Shown: positions 20,919-31,789 of the stretch, piece by piece
Position numbering within the stretch: the first letter of the stretch is position 1
Layout: each line of letters begins with the position of its first letter
Source of the DNA: Gnetum montanum
Lineage: Eukaryota > Streptophyta > Gnetopsida > Gnetales > Gnetaceae
Length of the DNA stretch: 62,000 bases
Direction: 5' to 3'
Assembly (NCBI GenBank): GCA_015680685.1
Contig: MNCI01018161.1
Coordinates: forward strand, 966,180-1,028,179
Position numbers and translations under genes: made by a program
Notes under the pieces: model-generated
Databases searched by the model: none
Seen by the model: the letters and a program-made list of their open reading frames with translations, nothing else
What the model was told of the DNA's origin: nothing

Positions 20919-22019
20919 TGAAACACCATTAATTTTGGGACCATCATGATTCAGCATAGTCCCAAAATTTGGGCAAGGATCTCTGCAAGCATGGTGTCAT
21001 GTTGGATTATGTAGATAACATGGCACCCTAGAAGTCCTAATGCCTACGAAGCTACTTCTGAGCCTACCTACCACCCTTTCTAGCATAGTTAATGAAGCAC
21101 CCAGCCATGAGGCCAGTTTCCATGAAAGAGGCACTAGGTAGACCATACATTCTGGCAAATTTTCTACCTCCCGAGTTGATAGGCTTGCTACATTCTCTAG
21201 CTTGTCTAGCTTGACACATGACCTGATTGATGGTCTACCCAGGGGCCATGCTAGGATTTGTCAAAGGTGTTTACGATGGACTAAACAGTTTGGCATGTTT
21301 TTTAACTACGGGACCTGCTACACTACATTATGCTTCATAGCGTAGCAGGACACATGGAGACTGATCAAGCACCAAAGACATAGTTGACAATGATTTAGCC
21401 CTCTAGGATACCTATCCTACTTCATCCTTGAAGCATGACCAGCATGACATAGGAGAATATGGTAAATTTCATTAGAAATCATCCCCATTTGAGTGCTACA
21501 TTGTGCTACGCTACACAGCGTAGCATAGTGTATGGTTCTAACATGGAAATACTTCCGCTTAGATTTCCTTGACATAGGAAACAAAATTATCCATGCCTTA
21601 ACCATCAAAAATGCTTATTCAGCTACCACCCAAGGACATCAGCAACATTCCTTGATAGAACTCTTGCAAAGTGAGACAAAATTTAGGCCAAATTGGGTGC
21701 TACGCTATGCTATGCTACACAGTGTAGCAAGGTCAGAGTGTACGAAGGTCCTTCATCAAGTTGCCCTGATAGAAGAATTGCACTTGGCCATGCTTCGACC
21801 TCCAACACCACCTATCCCACTTTGTCCTTGGGTCCCAATCAAAGTTTCTTGACAAAGCATTGCAGATCAAACAAGAATTCATGTCACACTGGCGGCTATG
21901 CTATGTTACGCTGCATAGTGTAGCACAGCGCAACAGGGATACAAAGCCCAAAAGTGTCCCAAAGATGAAATCCACAGGTCCTAGGGCCTTTCAACATGAA
22001 AATCAAGGTTTCCAATCGC
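20919..22019 (+). mobile_element. 5' LTR of element 2, truncated after 1.1 kb
   Basis: Aligns throughout with 29331-30442 of the 3' LTR (TGAAACACCATTAATTTT start, CATGATTCAGCATAGTCCCA, CAACATGAAAATCAAGGTTT end). It then breaks off at GCT, which is shared with exon 2 of the antisense gene. Four palindromic GCTACGCTATGCTA..TAGCGTAGC blocks lie near 21307, 21493, 21698 and 21894. Confidence 0.85.
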
Positions 22020-23460
22020 TAGCAATGAACAATGTGTTATATTTATGATAGCATTTAAATTCGGACATGGCCCAAATCCAACACAAGCATCTTAAGCTTT
22101 TTGGGTGCAGATTTGAGCCTTTTGCCCCTTCGCCTTCAATCGACCCATCAACCAAAAACTTCAGGATGCCTTGGTTTTCCCCAAGCAATAGCATTTCAAC
22201 AAGAATATTGGTTGTCTCAGCCGAGAAGTGTGACCACACTATCACACTGAAGTGGTTCAAGAGGAACTCTAGGAATTTCCATGCACCTTCGTAGAACTAG
22301 ATTGTCTGATCTCCTACTTGTGCATGGGGAGGGGGGATGTTGGTCATCAGTGCACTTAGGCAGCACAGAACTCCTACCAGCTCAAGCACAATCAGGATTG
22401 GTTTCAAGATAACCCTGCATGACATAGCATCAAGAATTAGTATAGTGTTCAAGTGATGATTACTGAGTAGCATAGTGTAACCCTTCATGTACAAATTTTC
22501 CCTTAAGCATGAAACAGTAATACCTCAGAAAAATTTAAAAAAGCCAAACACTGCATGTAGCATAGTAGGATGTTACGTGTAGCATAGCGTAGTAAGTATA
22601 CCTTGTACAACGTCGCATAGAAGCTACACTTTGCACAAGAATAGCACCTGCATTACACGCAGCGTAGCATGATGACCATACCCTGCACAATGTAACAACA
22701 TAACAAGTATAACCTATAACAAGCATAATGTACCAAGAACAACACTGCAAGAAGCATAGCAGTGTAGTAGTGTAGCAGGCCTATCAGCGTAGTAGTTATG
22801 GCAGTGTAGCATGATAGGCACCAAAAACATAACACAGTCCATTAGACACAATGACAAAAATGACACAACATGAAAAAGAACATACAGAATTCTCGTTACC
22901 CTAGCCCTATCCCACTGCATGAAATGTAGCAAAATAAAATGCAAAAAAAAACTCCCCTTACATGGGCTACGCTATGATGGACATGTGCTATGCTACCTAA
23001 AAACTTTGCAAACTAGAATTCCCTCCATGGGTGCTACGCTATGCTGAACGTGCACTACGCTACTCAAAACCCTTCAAACCCTCACAATGGAACATTGTCC
23101 ATTCCCAACAATGGTGGTCAAGGCAGTGTCATATGCCAACCGTAGCATAGCAATTACCTCAGCCACTACGGCCAAACCAGTGAAAACCATGGCATAGCGG
23201 CTAAAGTTACAGCCAAGGAAATAACAACACTTGCAACATAGCAGTAGTGATGATCATAGCAACCAAGACATAGTGATTGTAGTAACAATCTAACTTGATA
23301 AACTACACAAGGTGGGAAAATGTAATGTAGTGACTTACTGAGTGGATGGGGCCTCTTGCCATTCCTCAATGTGCACCCTAGGAAGACATTTCAAGGTACG
23401 CTCCCCTTCATCTACATTGGCAAGTCCCTGATGCCTACGTTCACTTCTGTAAGCCATCAT
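22020..23460 (-). pseudogene. Antisense gene of element 2, exons 1 and 2 (FCP1-like), truncated
   Basis: Exon 1 runs from tandem ATGs at 23460/23457 to 23339, 122 bases against 119 in element 1, and ends at donor GTAAGT in phase 2. Exon 2 starts at 22414 after acceptor ATGCAG, in phase 2, at the same residue as element 1 (VILKPILIVLELVGVLC against IALKPILIVLDIIGVLC). It continues through FLLNHFSVIVWSHFS and ends at YNTLFIA at 22020, where deletion joins it to the LTR. One TAG (22296-22294) interrupts exon 2. The intervening EGAWKFLEF segment, lost in element 1, fits the FCP1 motif ahead of the WSS strand. The first catalytic Asp is Glu here and the second Val. Intron 1 is 924 bp, swollen by GTAGCATA repeats. 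Exons 3-8 are deleted. Confidence 0.72.
22540..23160. repeat. GTAGCATA-type repeat field inside intron 1 of the antisense gene, element 2
   Basis: Dozens of variants of TGTAGCATAG, TAGCGTAGTA and GCTACGCTATGCT, irregularly spaced and in both orientations. The same words build the palindromes in the element 2 LTR. Cys/Tyr-rich translations of this field are artefacts. Confidence 0.7.
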
Positions 23461-23586
23461 CTTGTCGACAAACTTAGATGTATCGGCTACTATGCTACGA
23501 CTGCTATGCTGTCTCTTAGCTCAACTAGTCTATGCTCTGGGTGCTAGCTTTGACAATGAAAGTGACAAAATTACCATGGGGTAATC

Positions 23587-23596
23587 CCCTATTTAT
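23587..23596 (-). promoter_or_regulatory. TATA box of the antisense gene in element 2
   Basis: The minus strand reads GCTATAAATAGGGG, about 130 bases upstream of exon 1 at 23460. It occupies the same relative position as the TATA-like box at 625-632 in element 1. Confidence 0.55.
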
Positions 23597-23824
23597 AGCC
23601 TATGTGGTTAAAACACTTGTTACTTTCTGGGGTGTTTCATGTTCCACGTGTAATGTCGGACGTTCCATGTCCCATGCATGACACAAAGCACCCATGTATA
23701 CTCTAGCATAGCATGGGACACCCTTGTCTCTTGCAATGTAGCAAGGATCCCCTATAGCATAGCACGTAGCTATAGCATAGCACATAAATGCACTAAATTT
23801 TTCACCTCATTTTCACAATGTGGC

Positions 23825-23965
23825 TTAGTTGTGGTCCGCTATGACCTTAAACTAACAACTCTGACTTACAACGCTTCATGGTTATAGTCTACTATGACCT
23901 TAAACTAGAAATTTTAGCATTCCCTTTACATTTTAAACCTACTAACAATCCACTAAGACCTTAAA
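23825..23965 (+). repeat. Tandem repeats upstream of Pol, element 2
   Basis: Three units of about 57 bp with the core GGTCCGCTATGACCTTAAAC plus TAG. The core is shared with the repeats after integrase (27475-27890) and, on the sense strand, with those of element 1 (5033-5203). Confidence 0.7.
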
Positions 23966-24081
23966 CTAGAAAATATTTAATGTTGCATCATTACTTTGCA
24001 TATATTCCTTACATGTTGTTGTCTTAAGCAAGTATCACTTGACTTGGCTTGTTTGCTTATTGTCATAGGTTGCTTGGAAAA

Positions 24082-27000
24082 ATGGCTTCCGATGATGATC
24101 TCTGTTCACCCTTAATTCTAACATGGCCTCATGGCAAGTTTACAAGATGCTTGAATGTAGAGTTGGTAGACTTTAAACCATCCTCTTGTGACACCTACAT
24201 AGCAACGTTAGAAATACCCCTAGACTAGCCCAAACACCTAGTCCAAGCCATAAATTTAAAGGTCGGGGATGTAACTGAGGACCCTCTTGTCGAAATCCCC
24301 ATGACTACATCCAAAGTGGAGGAAAAAACACTAAAAGTTAGCTCATTACTAGAGTCACAAGTTAAACAAAGCATCTCTAGAGTCCTCAATGATAATGTCG
24401 AAGTGTTTGCATGGTTAGATGAAGATATGCCAAGCTTAGACCCATGTATTATACAACACAATATCATACTAGACCTATGTGTCAAGGTGGTCAAACAAAA
24501 GGCCTATAAGAACAAACTAGACATCACCTTAGATATGTGTAGCGAAATCACTAAACTTTACTAGGCTGGGTTCATCTAGGTGGTTGATTATTTGGAATGG
24601 GTGTCAAACATCATTGTCATTTCTAAGAAAATAGGAGGTATATGAATTTGTATAGACTTACGAGATCTAAATAAGAAAAGGATTAAGGATGACTTCCCAT
24701 TACCTAGCATTGACCAGCTCATCGATACTATGGCCAATCATGCCTTACTATCCTTTATGAATGGTTTTTTAGGCTACAACCAAATCCACATAAACCCAGA
24801 ACATCAACTAGCAACTACTTTCATGACCCCCTAGGGAACTTTCTACTACACAATGATGCCCTTTAGGCTAAAGAATGCAGGAGCAACATACCAGTAGGCG
24901 ATGACCTATAACTTTAGTAATTAATTTTTAGAAAAGTTAAATGATTACATGGATGATATAGTTGTTAAATATGCAAAGGCTACTAACCATGCAAATGACC
25001 TAGACTTGGTCCTTCAATGATGTCATAGACATGAACTTTGCCTCAACCCCAGAAAATGTATTTTCATAGTAAAAACTGGATGCATGTTAGGCTTTGTAGT
25101 GTCAGAAATGGGGATACATGTAGACCCCAATAAATTTAAAGCTATCATTAACTTAGCATCGCCTACAAACCTTAAGTAATTGCATGGGCTATAGGGCAAG
25201 GTTCAATTCATAAGAAGGTTTATTACAAGGTTAACAAACAAGTTGCATCCAATGCAACACCTGCTAAAAAAGGGAGTTAACTTTGAATGGACCAACCAAT
25301 ATCAAGAAGCTTTTGATAGCTTAAAGTAAGAGCTGGCACATCTTCCTACTATTTACCCCCCATAGAGAAAAAAAATATTTTACTTTTACCTTGCCATATC
25401 AAACACATCTATCACAGCCTTGCTTTGCCAAAAGATGAATGATAGTTTTGAAATCCCTATCTATTACCTAAGCCATGCCCTGATATCTTATGAAGCCAAA
25501 TACAACGAAGTAGAGAAAATTTTCTTGCTTTAGTGTTTTCACTTTAGAAATGATCAAAATACTTGTTTCGTAGCCAAGTAAACATTATTTTCAAGAATAA
25601 CATAATTTGGGCTATTACAACCAACATATACAAAAGTAGTAGGATAGCCCGATGGAAGGCCATAATCGTAGAATTTGACCTACACTATATAGCACAACCA
25701 TCTATAAAAGGCCAAGCTATAGTTATGCAACTTATAGCATCACCTATCAATGACCAAGCAATGATAGAACTTGAGTTCCCAGATGAACATATCAATAGCA
25801 TAAGCCCAGTACCAACAGACTTTGAAGTCATTCTCCACTTTGATGGGGCTTCAACTACACAAAGTAGTAGTGTTGCTACTGTTCTCACATTCCCCTCTAG
25901 GGAGATCCCACCTTTTTCATATCACCTTAAATTACTTTTCACAAACAATGTGGTGGAATACAAGGGTCTCCTTAGGGCATTCTAGCACCTCGGGAGTTGG
26001 GGATCCAAAGCTTAGCAATTCGAGGTGACTCGCAACTAGTGGATAACCATGTAACAAAAGTATATGCTTACAAAGCACAACATCTACAGCCTTACTGCAA
26101 TTTGTTCAAGCACTTGCTAAAGCAGTTCGCAACCCTGGATGTCCAACATGTGCCTCAGTGAAAACACTATAGTAGATGCATTAGCCACATTAGCACTAAG
26201 AATGCCATCATGTATGTTTTCTACCTTGCCTACCTCAACAGTGGAATGCATTAATCCCATCATTCACATGGTACACATCGCATCTATAAGTACAATGCAT
26301 ACTGAAGAATGGTATGATAACATTAAAGCATACCTCCAACATGGTGAGCCTCCACATAGCCTGACACCCACCCAAAGGGATGCACTACGAAAGTGAGCAC
26401 AACAATATGCCCTTATTGAAGACAACACTTTATGTAGATGCTCTTATGAGGGGATATTGCTAGCTTGTGTTAGTGATGATGAAGCACAAAAAATTGTGGA
26501 TCAATGCCATGGGAACCTTATACACATATCGCCTACTGAATTACATACCACAGAGATCACATGGCCTTTCCAATGTTGGGAACTAGATATCATAGGACCC
26601 ATTACACCTAAGTCTTTTGTAGGGAATAGTTTCTTTATTACCTCAATCAAATACTTCACAAAATGGGTAGAGGCTATTCCACTTAGAAAGATCATGTTCC
26701 AATAGGTTTGCGGCTTCATTTTGGATAACATAGTGACATGATTTGGCCTTCCCATAACTATTGTGACTGACAACAGGCTGCAATTCAGTACCGTAGAAAC
26801 CAAAGACTTTTATGAAAATCTTGGTATCAAACATTCTTTCTCATCATCATACTACGCTCAGGAAAATGGCCAAGTAGAAGCTACTAATAAAGTCATCATC
26901 AAACTTTTGAAAAGGATGCTTAGCAATAGTAAGAGATGATGGCATGAGAAAATCCTCTACGTGCTTTGGGCCTACTGCACAACATGTAGAATATCTATAC

Positions 27001-27417
27001 GTAAGACTCCATATCATCTTGTATATGGATTTGAAGTGGTGTTACCTCTTGAATTGTAGGTTCCATCACTTCGAATGATCCTTTCAAATGTCGTGAGAAG
27101 GATCAAAACAACAAGTTGAGGATAATTGATCTTAACTCCGTAGAGGAGGAGCACACCCAAACACTTGGCCTCATCAAATGGTACCAAGACAAGCAATGGT
27201 GGAATCATCACTACACTCTACACCAATGACCAATTAGAAAGGGGGACTTAGTCCTCAAGGCTATTTGTGAACTAGTGAGCAAATTCTCAGCCAACTGGAA
27301 AGGCCCTTTTGTAGTCGCAAAAGCCTATGAGAATGGGGCATTCAAGTTGGATGACATAGATGGCAACGAATTCCCGAATCCCATCAACCACTTATACTTG
27401 AATTTGTACTACGTTTA
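24082..27417 (+). pseudogene. pol: Pol of element 2: RT, RNase H, Tat-type second RNase H, integrase (decayed)
   Basis: Starts ATG 24082, aligned with element 1 Pol. RT: DLRDLNKKRIKDDFPLPSI near 24660, and YMDDIVV at about 24948-24968, catalytic Asp pair intact. First RNase H: YYLSHAL near 25470. A frameshift near 25555 leads into RIARWKAII..EFDLHY and KGQAI, then a second RNase H with FDGA and TNNVVEYKG (25840-25970), the dual RNase H hallmark of the Tat lineage. Integrase: WELDIIGPI (26577-26603), VTDN (26764-26775), GQVEA (26869-26883), so all three catalytic acidic residues remain. The zinc-binding region before the core is mostly lost. The first 490 codons contain 8 TAG, 2 TGA and 3 TAA. 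Not functional. Confidence 0.9.
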
Positions 27418-27474
27418 ACATGAAGGATTACATCAAACATGAAGCAAGGTAAGAAAATTGTTTGCTACGATGTA

Positions 27475-27890
27475 AAACTGGCATAGATCATCTACTACGA
27501 TCTAAACCTAGCACGTATAGTCCACTATGACTATAAACTGGCATAGATCGTCTGCTACAATGTAAAACTAGCATAAATAGACCACTTTGACTATAAACTG
27601 ACATAGATAGTTTGCTATGACTATAAATTGGCACAACTCATCTGCTACAATGTAAAACTGGCATATAACATCCGCTATGATGTTAAAACTGGCACAAATT
27701 ATCCTTATGCCATGACGTTAAACTGGCACCCATAGCATGGTCCGCTACGACCTTAAACTAGCCATCCCCTATCTACTACAATGTTAAACTAGCACAGTGG
27801 TCTGCTAGGACATTAAACTAGTTCATTGATATGCTGGGACCTTAACCTAGCACATCTAACTATCTACCAAGACCTTAAACTAGGTTTGTA
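27475..27890 (+). repeat. Tandem repeats downstream of integrase, element 2
   Basis: About 13 degenerate units of roughly 30 bp, such as CATAGATCGTCTGCTACAAT followed by GTAAAACTGG, grading into GGTCCGCTACGACCTTAAAC. They start about 60 bases after the integrase stop, in the position of the hypervariable 3' region of Tat/Ogre elements. Confidence 0.8.
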
Positions 27891-29330
27891 GTGCAACATC
27901 TCCTAGCTCACACATGTGACCTTGTGAACAAACAAGTGTGCACATCTTCAAGCTTCCTAGAAAACATGGGATGGGACATTGTAGTTCTAAAATGAAGTTC
28001 ATATTATCAAGGAAAAATCCTTTAGGACACATGTAGTGTCATCATCCTTAGCATCTTGCTGATCTTCTGGAGATGTCGTTTGACATCTTGCTGACCTTCC
28101 GGAGCTACCACTACCATTGTCAATCATCTTGGTCATAACTCTTCCTATCACCACCTACTGTTGGAGTCCCAACACTACTGTGGCCTAGCCACAATGCTAC
28201 CATCCTCCAACCCTCACCATCATCAGAGTTCAAAAAAGCATTCAGCTATCAAGCTTCTCACCTTGCAGCTAGATTTCATAATGCTTGCCTTTGGCAGGGA
28301 TTCCTGAGCACCTACATCACCATTTCTCCTAGGCTCTTCAGTGCTCATTTTCGGTAGGGCCGTTAAAAAATTTTGGCCTACTACTACCGAAACTTGCACT
28401 GGCCTTCCTACTTTGGACATTGCACACATCAAACACAACACCTACCACCTTGACAATATCCCAAGCAAATAGGACTTTGCCATCACTTCACTCAATGGTG
28501 AGTTTTTTTTTGTTTTTTTCTCTGTTGTGTTTGTAGGATAAAAGCCAAAGTGGCATCATTCAAGGATGCATTCCACCATGAGAGTGAGACACTACATTGT
28601 TCCAAAGTACCTACTTTGATTATCCTAGCTACTTGAGAGTGCACATCCTACTCTCCCTTTGGCCAACTTAATCACCATTCCCTATACTTGAAATTCCTGA
28701 TATCTCCTTCAAAAGCTTTTCCAATGCACATAAAACCCTCTCCCATGCCCAACCACCAAGCCCAAAATGGACGTAACACAGCTCATCCCATGGGAAGCCT
28801 CTGTAGGTAAGTCAAAGCCCCACATGGATGTAACACAAACTCATCCTTGGGAGGAAAAACCTATCCTACAATCACAACAAGGTTTCTTTCGAATGAACAT
28901 GGGTGTGCAATAGAAAGCACAAATAGCACAAAAGGAAAAAAAATCAAAAAACACAAAAGCTCAAAAAAAATGCCCAAAACAAATGGTACGATAACTACTT
29001 TGCAATCACTTTAGCTATAGATCGACCATCTCTAAGAACACCAATCAGAGGTCAAGATCCAAAAGGAAAGATAGGCATGTGTGCTAACTCCCTCATAAAC
29101 ATTGCAACGAGGGATCATACTATAGTAATAGTTTTCATGATGTCGCATTCTACATTCTTTATTCCCTTGCCCACTATCTTGCATTCCCCTCCAAGTACTC
29201 TCAAACATAACGAAGCATCATCCAAATGGGTACTAAAGAGCGATGTTAGCACCTTGTTCTTCATGGTGTTTCATATTCTTTATCAACATCTCTCGGGTAG
29301 ATCCTGCAAACATCAACAAATAGGGGCCAT
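27891..29330 (+). other. Noncoding 3' part of element 2
   Basis: No recognisable protein. Two related 50-bp pieces, CCAAAATGGACGTAACACAG and CCCACATGGATGTAACACAA, lie near 28770 and 28820. The end, AAATAGGGGCCAT, immediately before the LTR at 29331, is the likely polypurine tract. Confidence 0.5.
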
Positions 29331-31719
29331 TGAAACACCATCAATTTCAGGACCCTCATGATTCAGCATAGTCCCAAAATTTGGACAAGGATTTCTACAA
29401 GCATGGTGTCAAGCTGGACCATGCAGACAACATGGCACCCCAAAAGTCCTAATGCCTACAAAGCTACTTCTAAGCCTACCTGCCACCCTCTATAGCACTA
29501 TCAATGTAGCACCTATCAATGAGGCCAGTTTGCATGAAAGAGGCACTAGGAGTGCACCATATAGTCCAACAGATTTTCTATCTCTCAGGCTAACAGGCTT
29601 GCTACATTCTCTAGCTTGCCCATCTTGACACATGACCCAGTCAATGGTCTACCTAGGGACCATGCTAGGATCTATTGAATGTGTTTAGGATGGACTAAAT
29701 AGTTCAGAAATTTTTTTAACTATGAGACCTACTACACTATGCTACGCTCCATAGCATAGTAGGCCATGTGGAGACTAATCAGGCATGAAAGATGTAGTTG
29801 ATGATGATTTAGCCCTCTAGGATACCTACCGCACTTCATCCTTGAAGCATGATTAGCATGACGTACGAGAATATGGAAAATTTCATCAGAAATCATCTCC
29901 ATTTGAGTGTTATGTTGTGCTAGGCTACACAACATAGCACAGCGTAGCAAGATTCTAGCATGGCAATACTTCCACTAAGATTTCCTTGACATAGGAAACA
30001 AAATTGCCCATGCCTTAACCATAAAAAATGCTTATTCAGCTACAACCTTAGGACATGATCAACAATCCATAATAGAATGCTTACAAAGTGAGACAAAATT
30101 TAGGCCTAACTGAGGGCTACGCTATGCTATGATACATAGCATAGCACAACATAGTAGGGTCAGAATGTATGAAGGTCCTCCGTCAAGTTGCCCTGGTGGA
30201 AGAATTGCACTTGGCCACACTCCAACCTCCACGACCACCTATCCCACTTTGCCCCTAGGTCCCAATCAAAGTTTCTTGATAAAGCATTGCAAATCAAATA
30301 GGAATTCATGTCACACTGGCTACTACATTATGCAATGTTGCATAGCGTAGCACAGCTTAGTGGGGACACAAAGCCCAAAAGTGTCCCAAAGATAAAATCC
30401 ACAAGTCCTAGGGCCTTTCAACATGAAAATCAGGGTTTCCAATTACTGAAGTTGCTTCCCTAGCTAGGCCTTAGAGGGGTATTTTTAGTTTTTAGATGAG
30501 ATTTATCTTAAAACTAGCTACTACGCTACGTTGTGCTACGTAGCATAGCGTGTGGGTGTTTATGCTACGACACTATGCTGGGTAGTGTAGGTAGTGTAAC
30601 ACTTGTAAAGATGCATTAAGATGTCTCCATTAGCCCTAGAACTCAGTTGGCAATGGTTATTTCTACTCCAGCATCTCTTTGGTAGATAAGATTAACAGTT
30701 TGCTTTGTTTTGCACCCCCTTGTTGATTCCTAAAGTTATTCCTACACTTGACCCTACTCGCAAGAGAAGGGAAAACGTAGTCCTAGAGCATAGGCTCCAC
30801 TTTGCATTTTTCATTGGAATTTTTTATAAGAACATGGCAATCCTCTAGATTCTAGCACATGCAATTTGAATTGTATGTTCATAGCTTAACAGGTTTCACG
30901 TCCAGCCTCATTACACTGCAGCATAGCACATCAGCATAACACTATAGCATAGCACTACATGGCAATATGGCATATCCACATTTGCACCCTGTGGGAGCCA
31001 GGACACATGGCATCCAAACCATGTCTTTCTCCTACTCTTGGCTCTATAAATACTCTAGAGAATAATGTTCAAAGGGTTGGCTTTTGCAAGGTTGGCTTTT
31101 CGACTTCGATTTCTTGCAATTGCAGATTGGCATTTTGGCATTTGGCTTTAGCAAAAAGATTGGCATGCAAAAGGTTAACGAACAACAAACCCCAGTAGTA
31201 GCACTTCCTAGATCTCTCTTATCCTAGCAAGCACTAGCTCATTAGTTTTGGCTAGTAGGAAATTGACAGCAGTTCGGGGGCTATGACCATATTGTTCCAT
31301 TATAAGTTGTGCTAATCTAACACTGCATTTGAATTGTACACCTTCAGCTGAACAAAGATCAAATTCCCCAATTTTGGGGTGGTGCACTCTCTCACCCAAG
31401 CTATTCTTTCATTTTCCTATAGCATATATTTTGCATAATTGTGAATTGGTTTACATTTATTGTTCATTTACATATTTTTCTATGCTTTTACTATTCTATG
31501 TTCTATGGTTTGCTTCACCTAAATCTCCATGCGTAACATTTTTAAAACCATTATTTACAAAGGTTATTTTACACCGTGTAAGTCCTTCTTTAATCGACTA
31601 GACCGTTTAGGGCACCCCATTTCTATTCTCTCCAAAATAGCCCTCGCATGGATCTAGGGTTAGGTTGTATGCCCAGTAACCTCTCAATGTTCCAGCCATT
31701 GACGTTTTCAAACATTACA
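29331..31719 (+). mobile_element. 3' LTR of element 2, complete (2,389 bp)
   Basis: Starts TGAAACACCATCAATTTC after a purine tract and ends GACGTTTTCAAACATTACA before the duplication ATAGT. TATA box TATAAATA lies at 31045-31052, so U3 is about 1.7 kb and R-U5 about 0.67 kb. Palindromic GCTACGC/GCGTAGC blocks lie near 29733, 29910, 30117, 30323, 30516 and 30908. Confidence 0.85.
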
Positions 31720-31724
31720 ATAGT
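31720..31724 (+). repeat. Target site duplication of element 2, right copy
   Basis: ATAGT after the LTR end ...CATTACA; identical to 20914-20918. Confidence 0.85.
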
Positions 31725-31789
31725 AACACCAAGGATTATCATCCCACTAAAGCACAATGTCTCAGGGATTGATAGCTAGAACAACATCA

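Larger units (their letters stand above)
20919..31719 (+). mobile_element. Element 2: old Tat/Ogre-like element with large 5' deletion
   Basis: Plus-strand order: truncated 5' LTR (20919-22019), antisense gene exons 2 and 1 (22020-23460, minus strand), tandem repeats, Pol (24082-27417), tandem repeats, noncoding 3' part, and complete 3' LTR (29331-31719). It is flanked by the duplication ATAGT. Primer site, Gag, protease and most of the antisense gene are missing; the breakpoint at 22019/22020 fuses U3 to exon 2. LTR termini, Pol start and antisense gene all match element 1, so they form one family. Restoring the missing parts by comparison with element 1 gives an original size near 20 kb. 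Confidence 0.85.

Noticed and set aside
20919-22019. Reading the 20919/29331 direct repeat as remaining exons of the antisense gene
   Set aside because: The repeat has TG start, a TATA box in its full copy, CA end and exact 5-bp duplications, all LTR features; no exon 3-8 similarity was seen.
22535-22944. Cys/Tyr-rich minus-strand open frames
   Set aside because: Translations of the GTAGCATA repeat field within intron 1 of the antisense gene.
28223-28441. Minus-strand 72-codon frame as part of the antisense gene in element 2
   Set aside because: It lies downstream of integrase, not in the protease-RT interval, and shows no similarity to exons of the element 1 gene.
28499-28539. A GTGAGT..TTGTAG stretch as a plant intron
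   Set aside because: About 40 bases is too short for a plant intron and no exons flank it.
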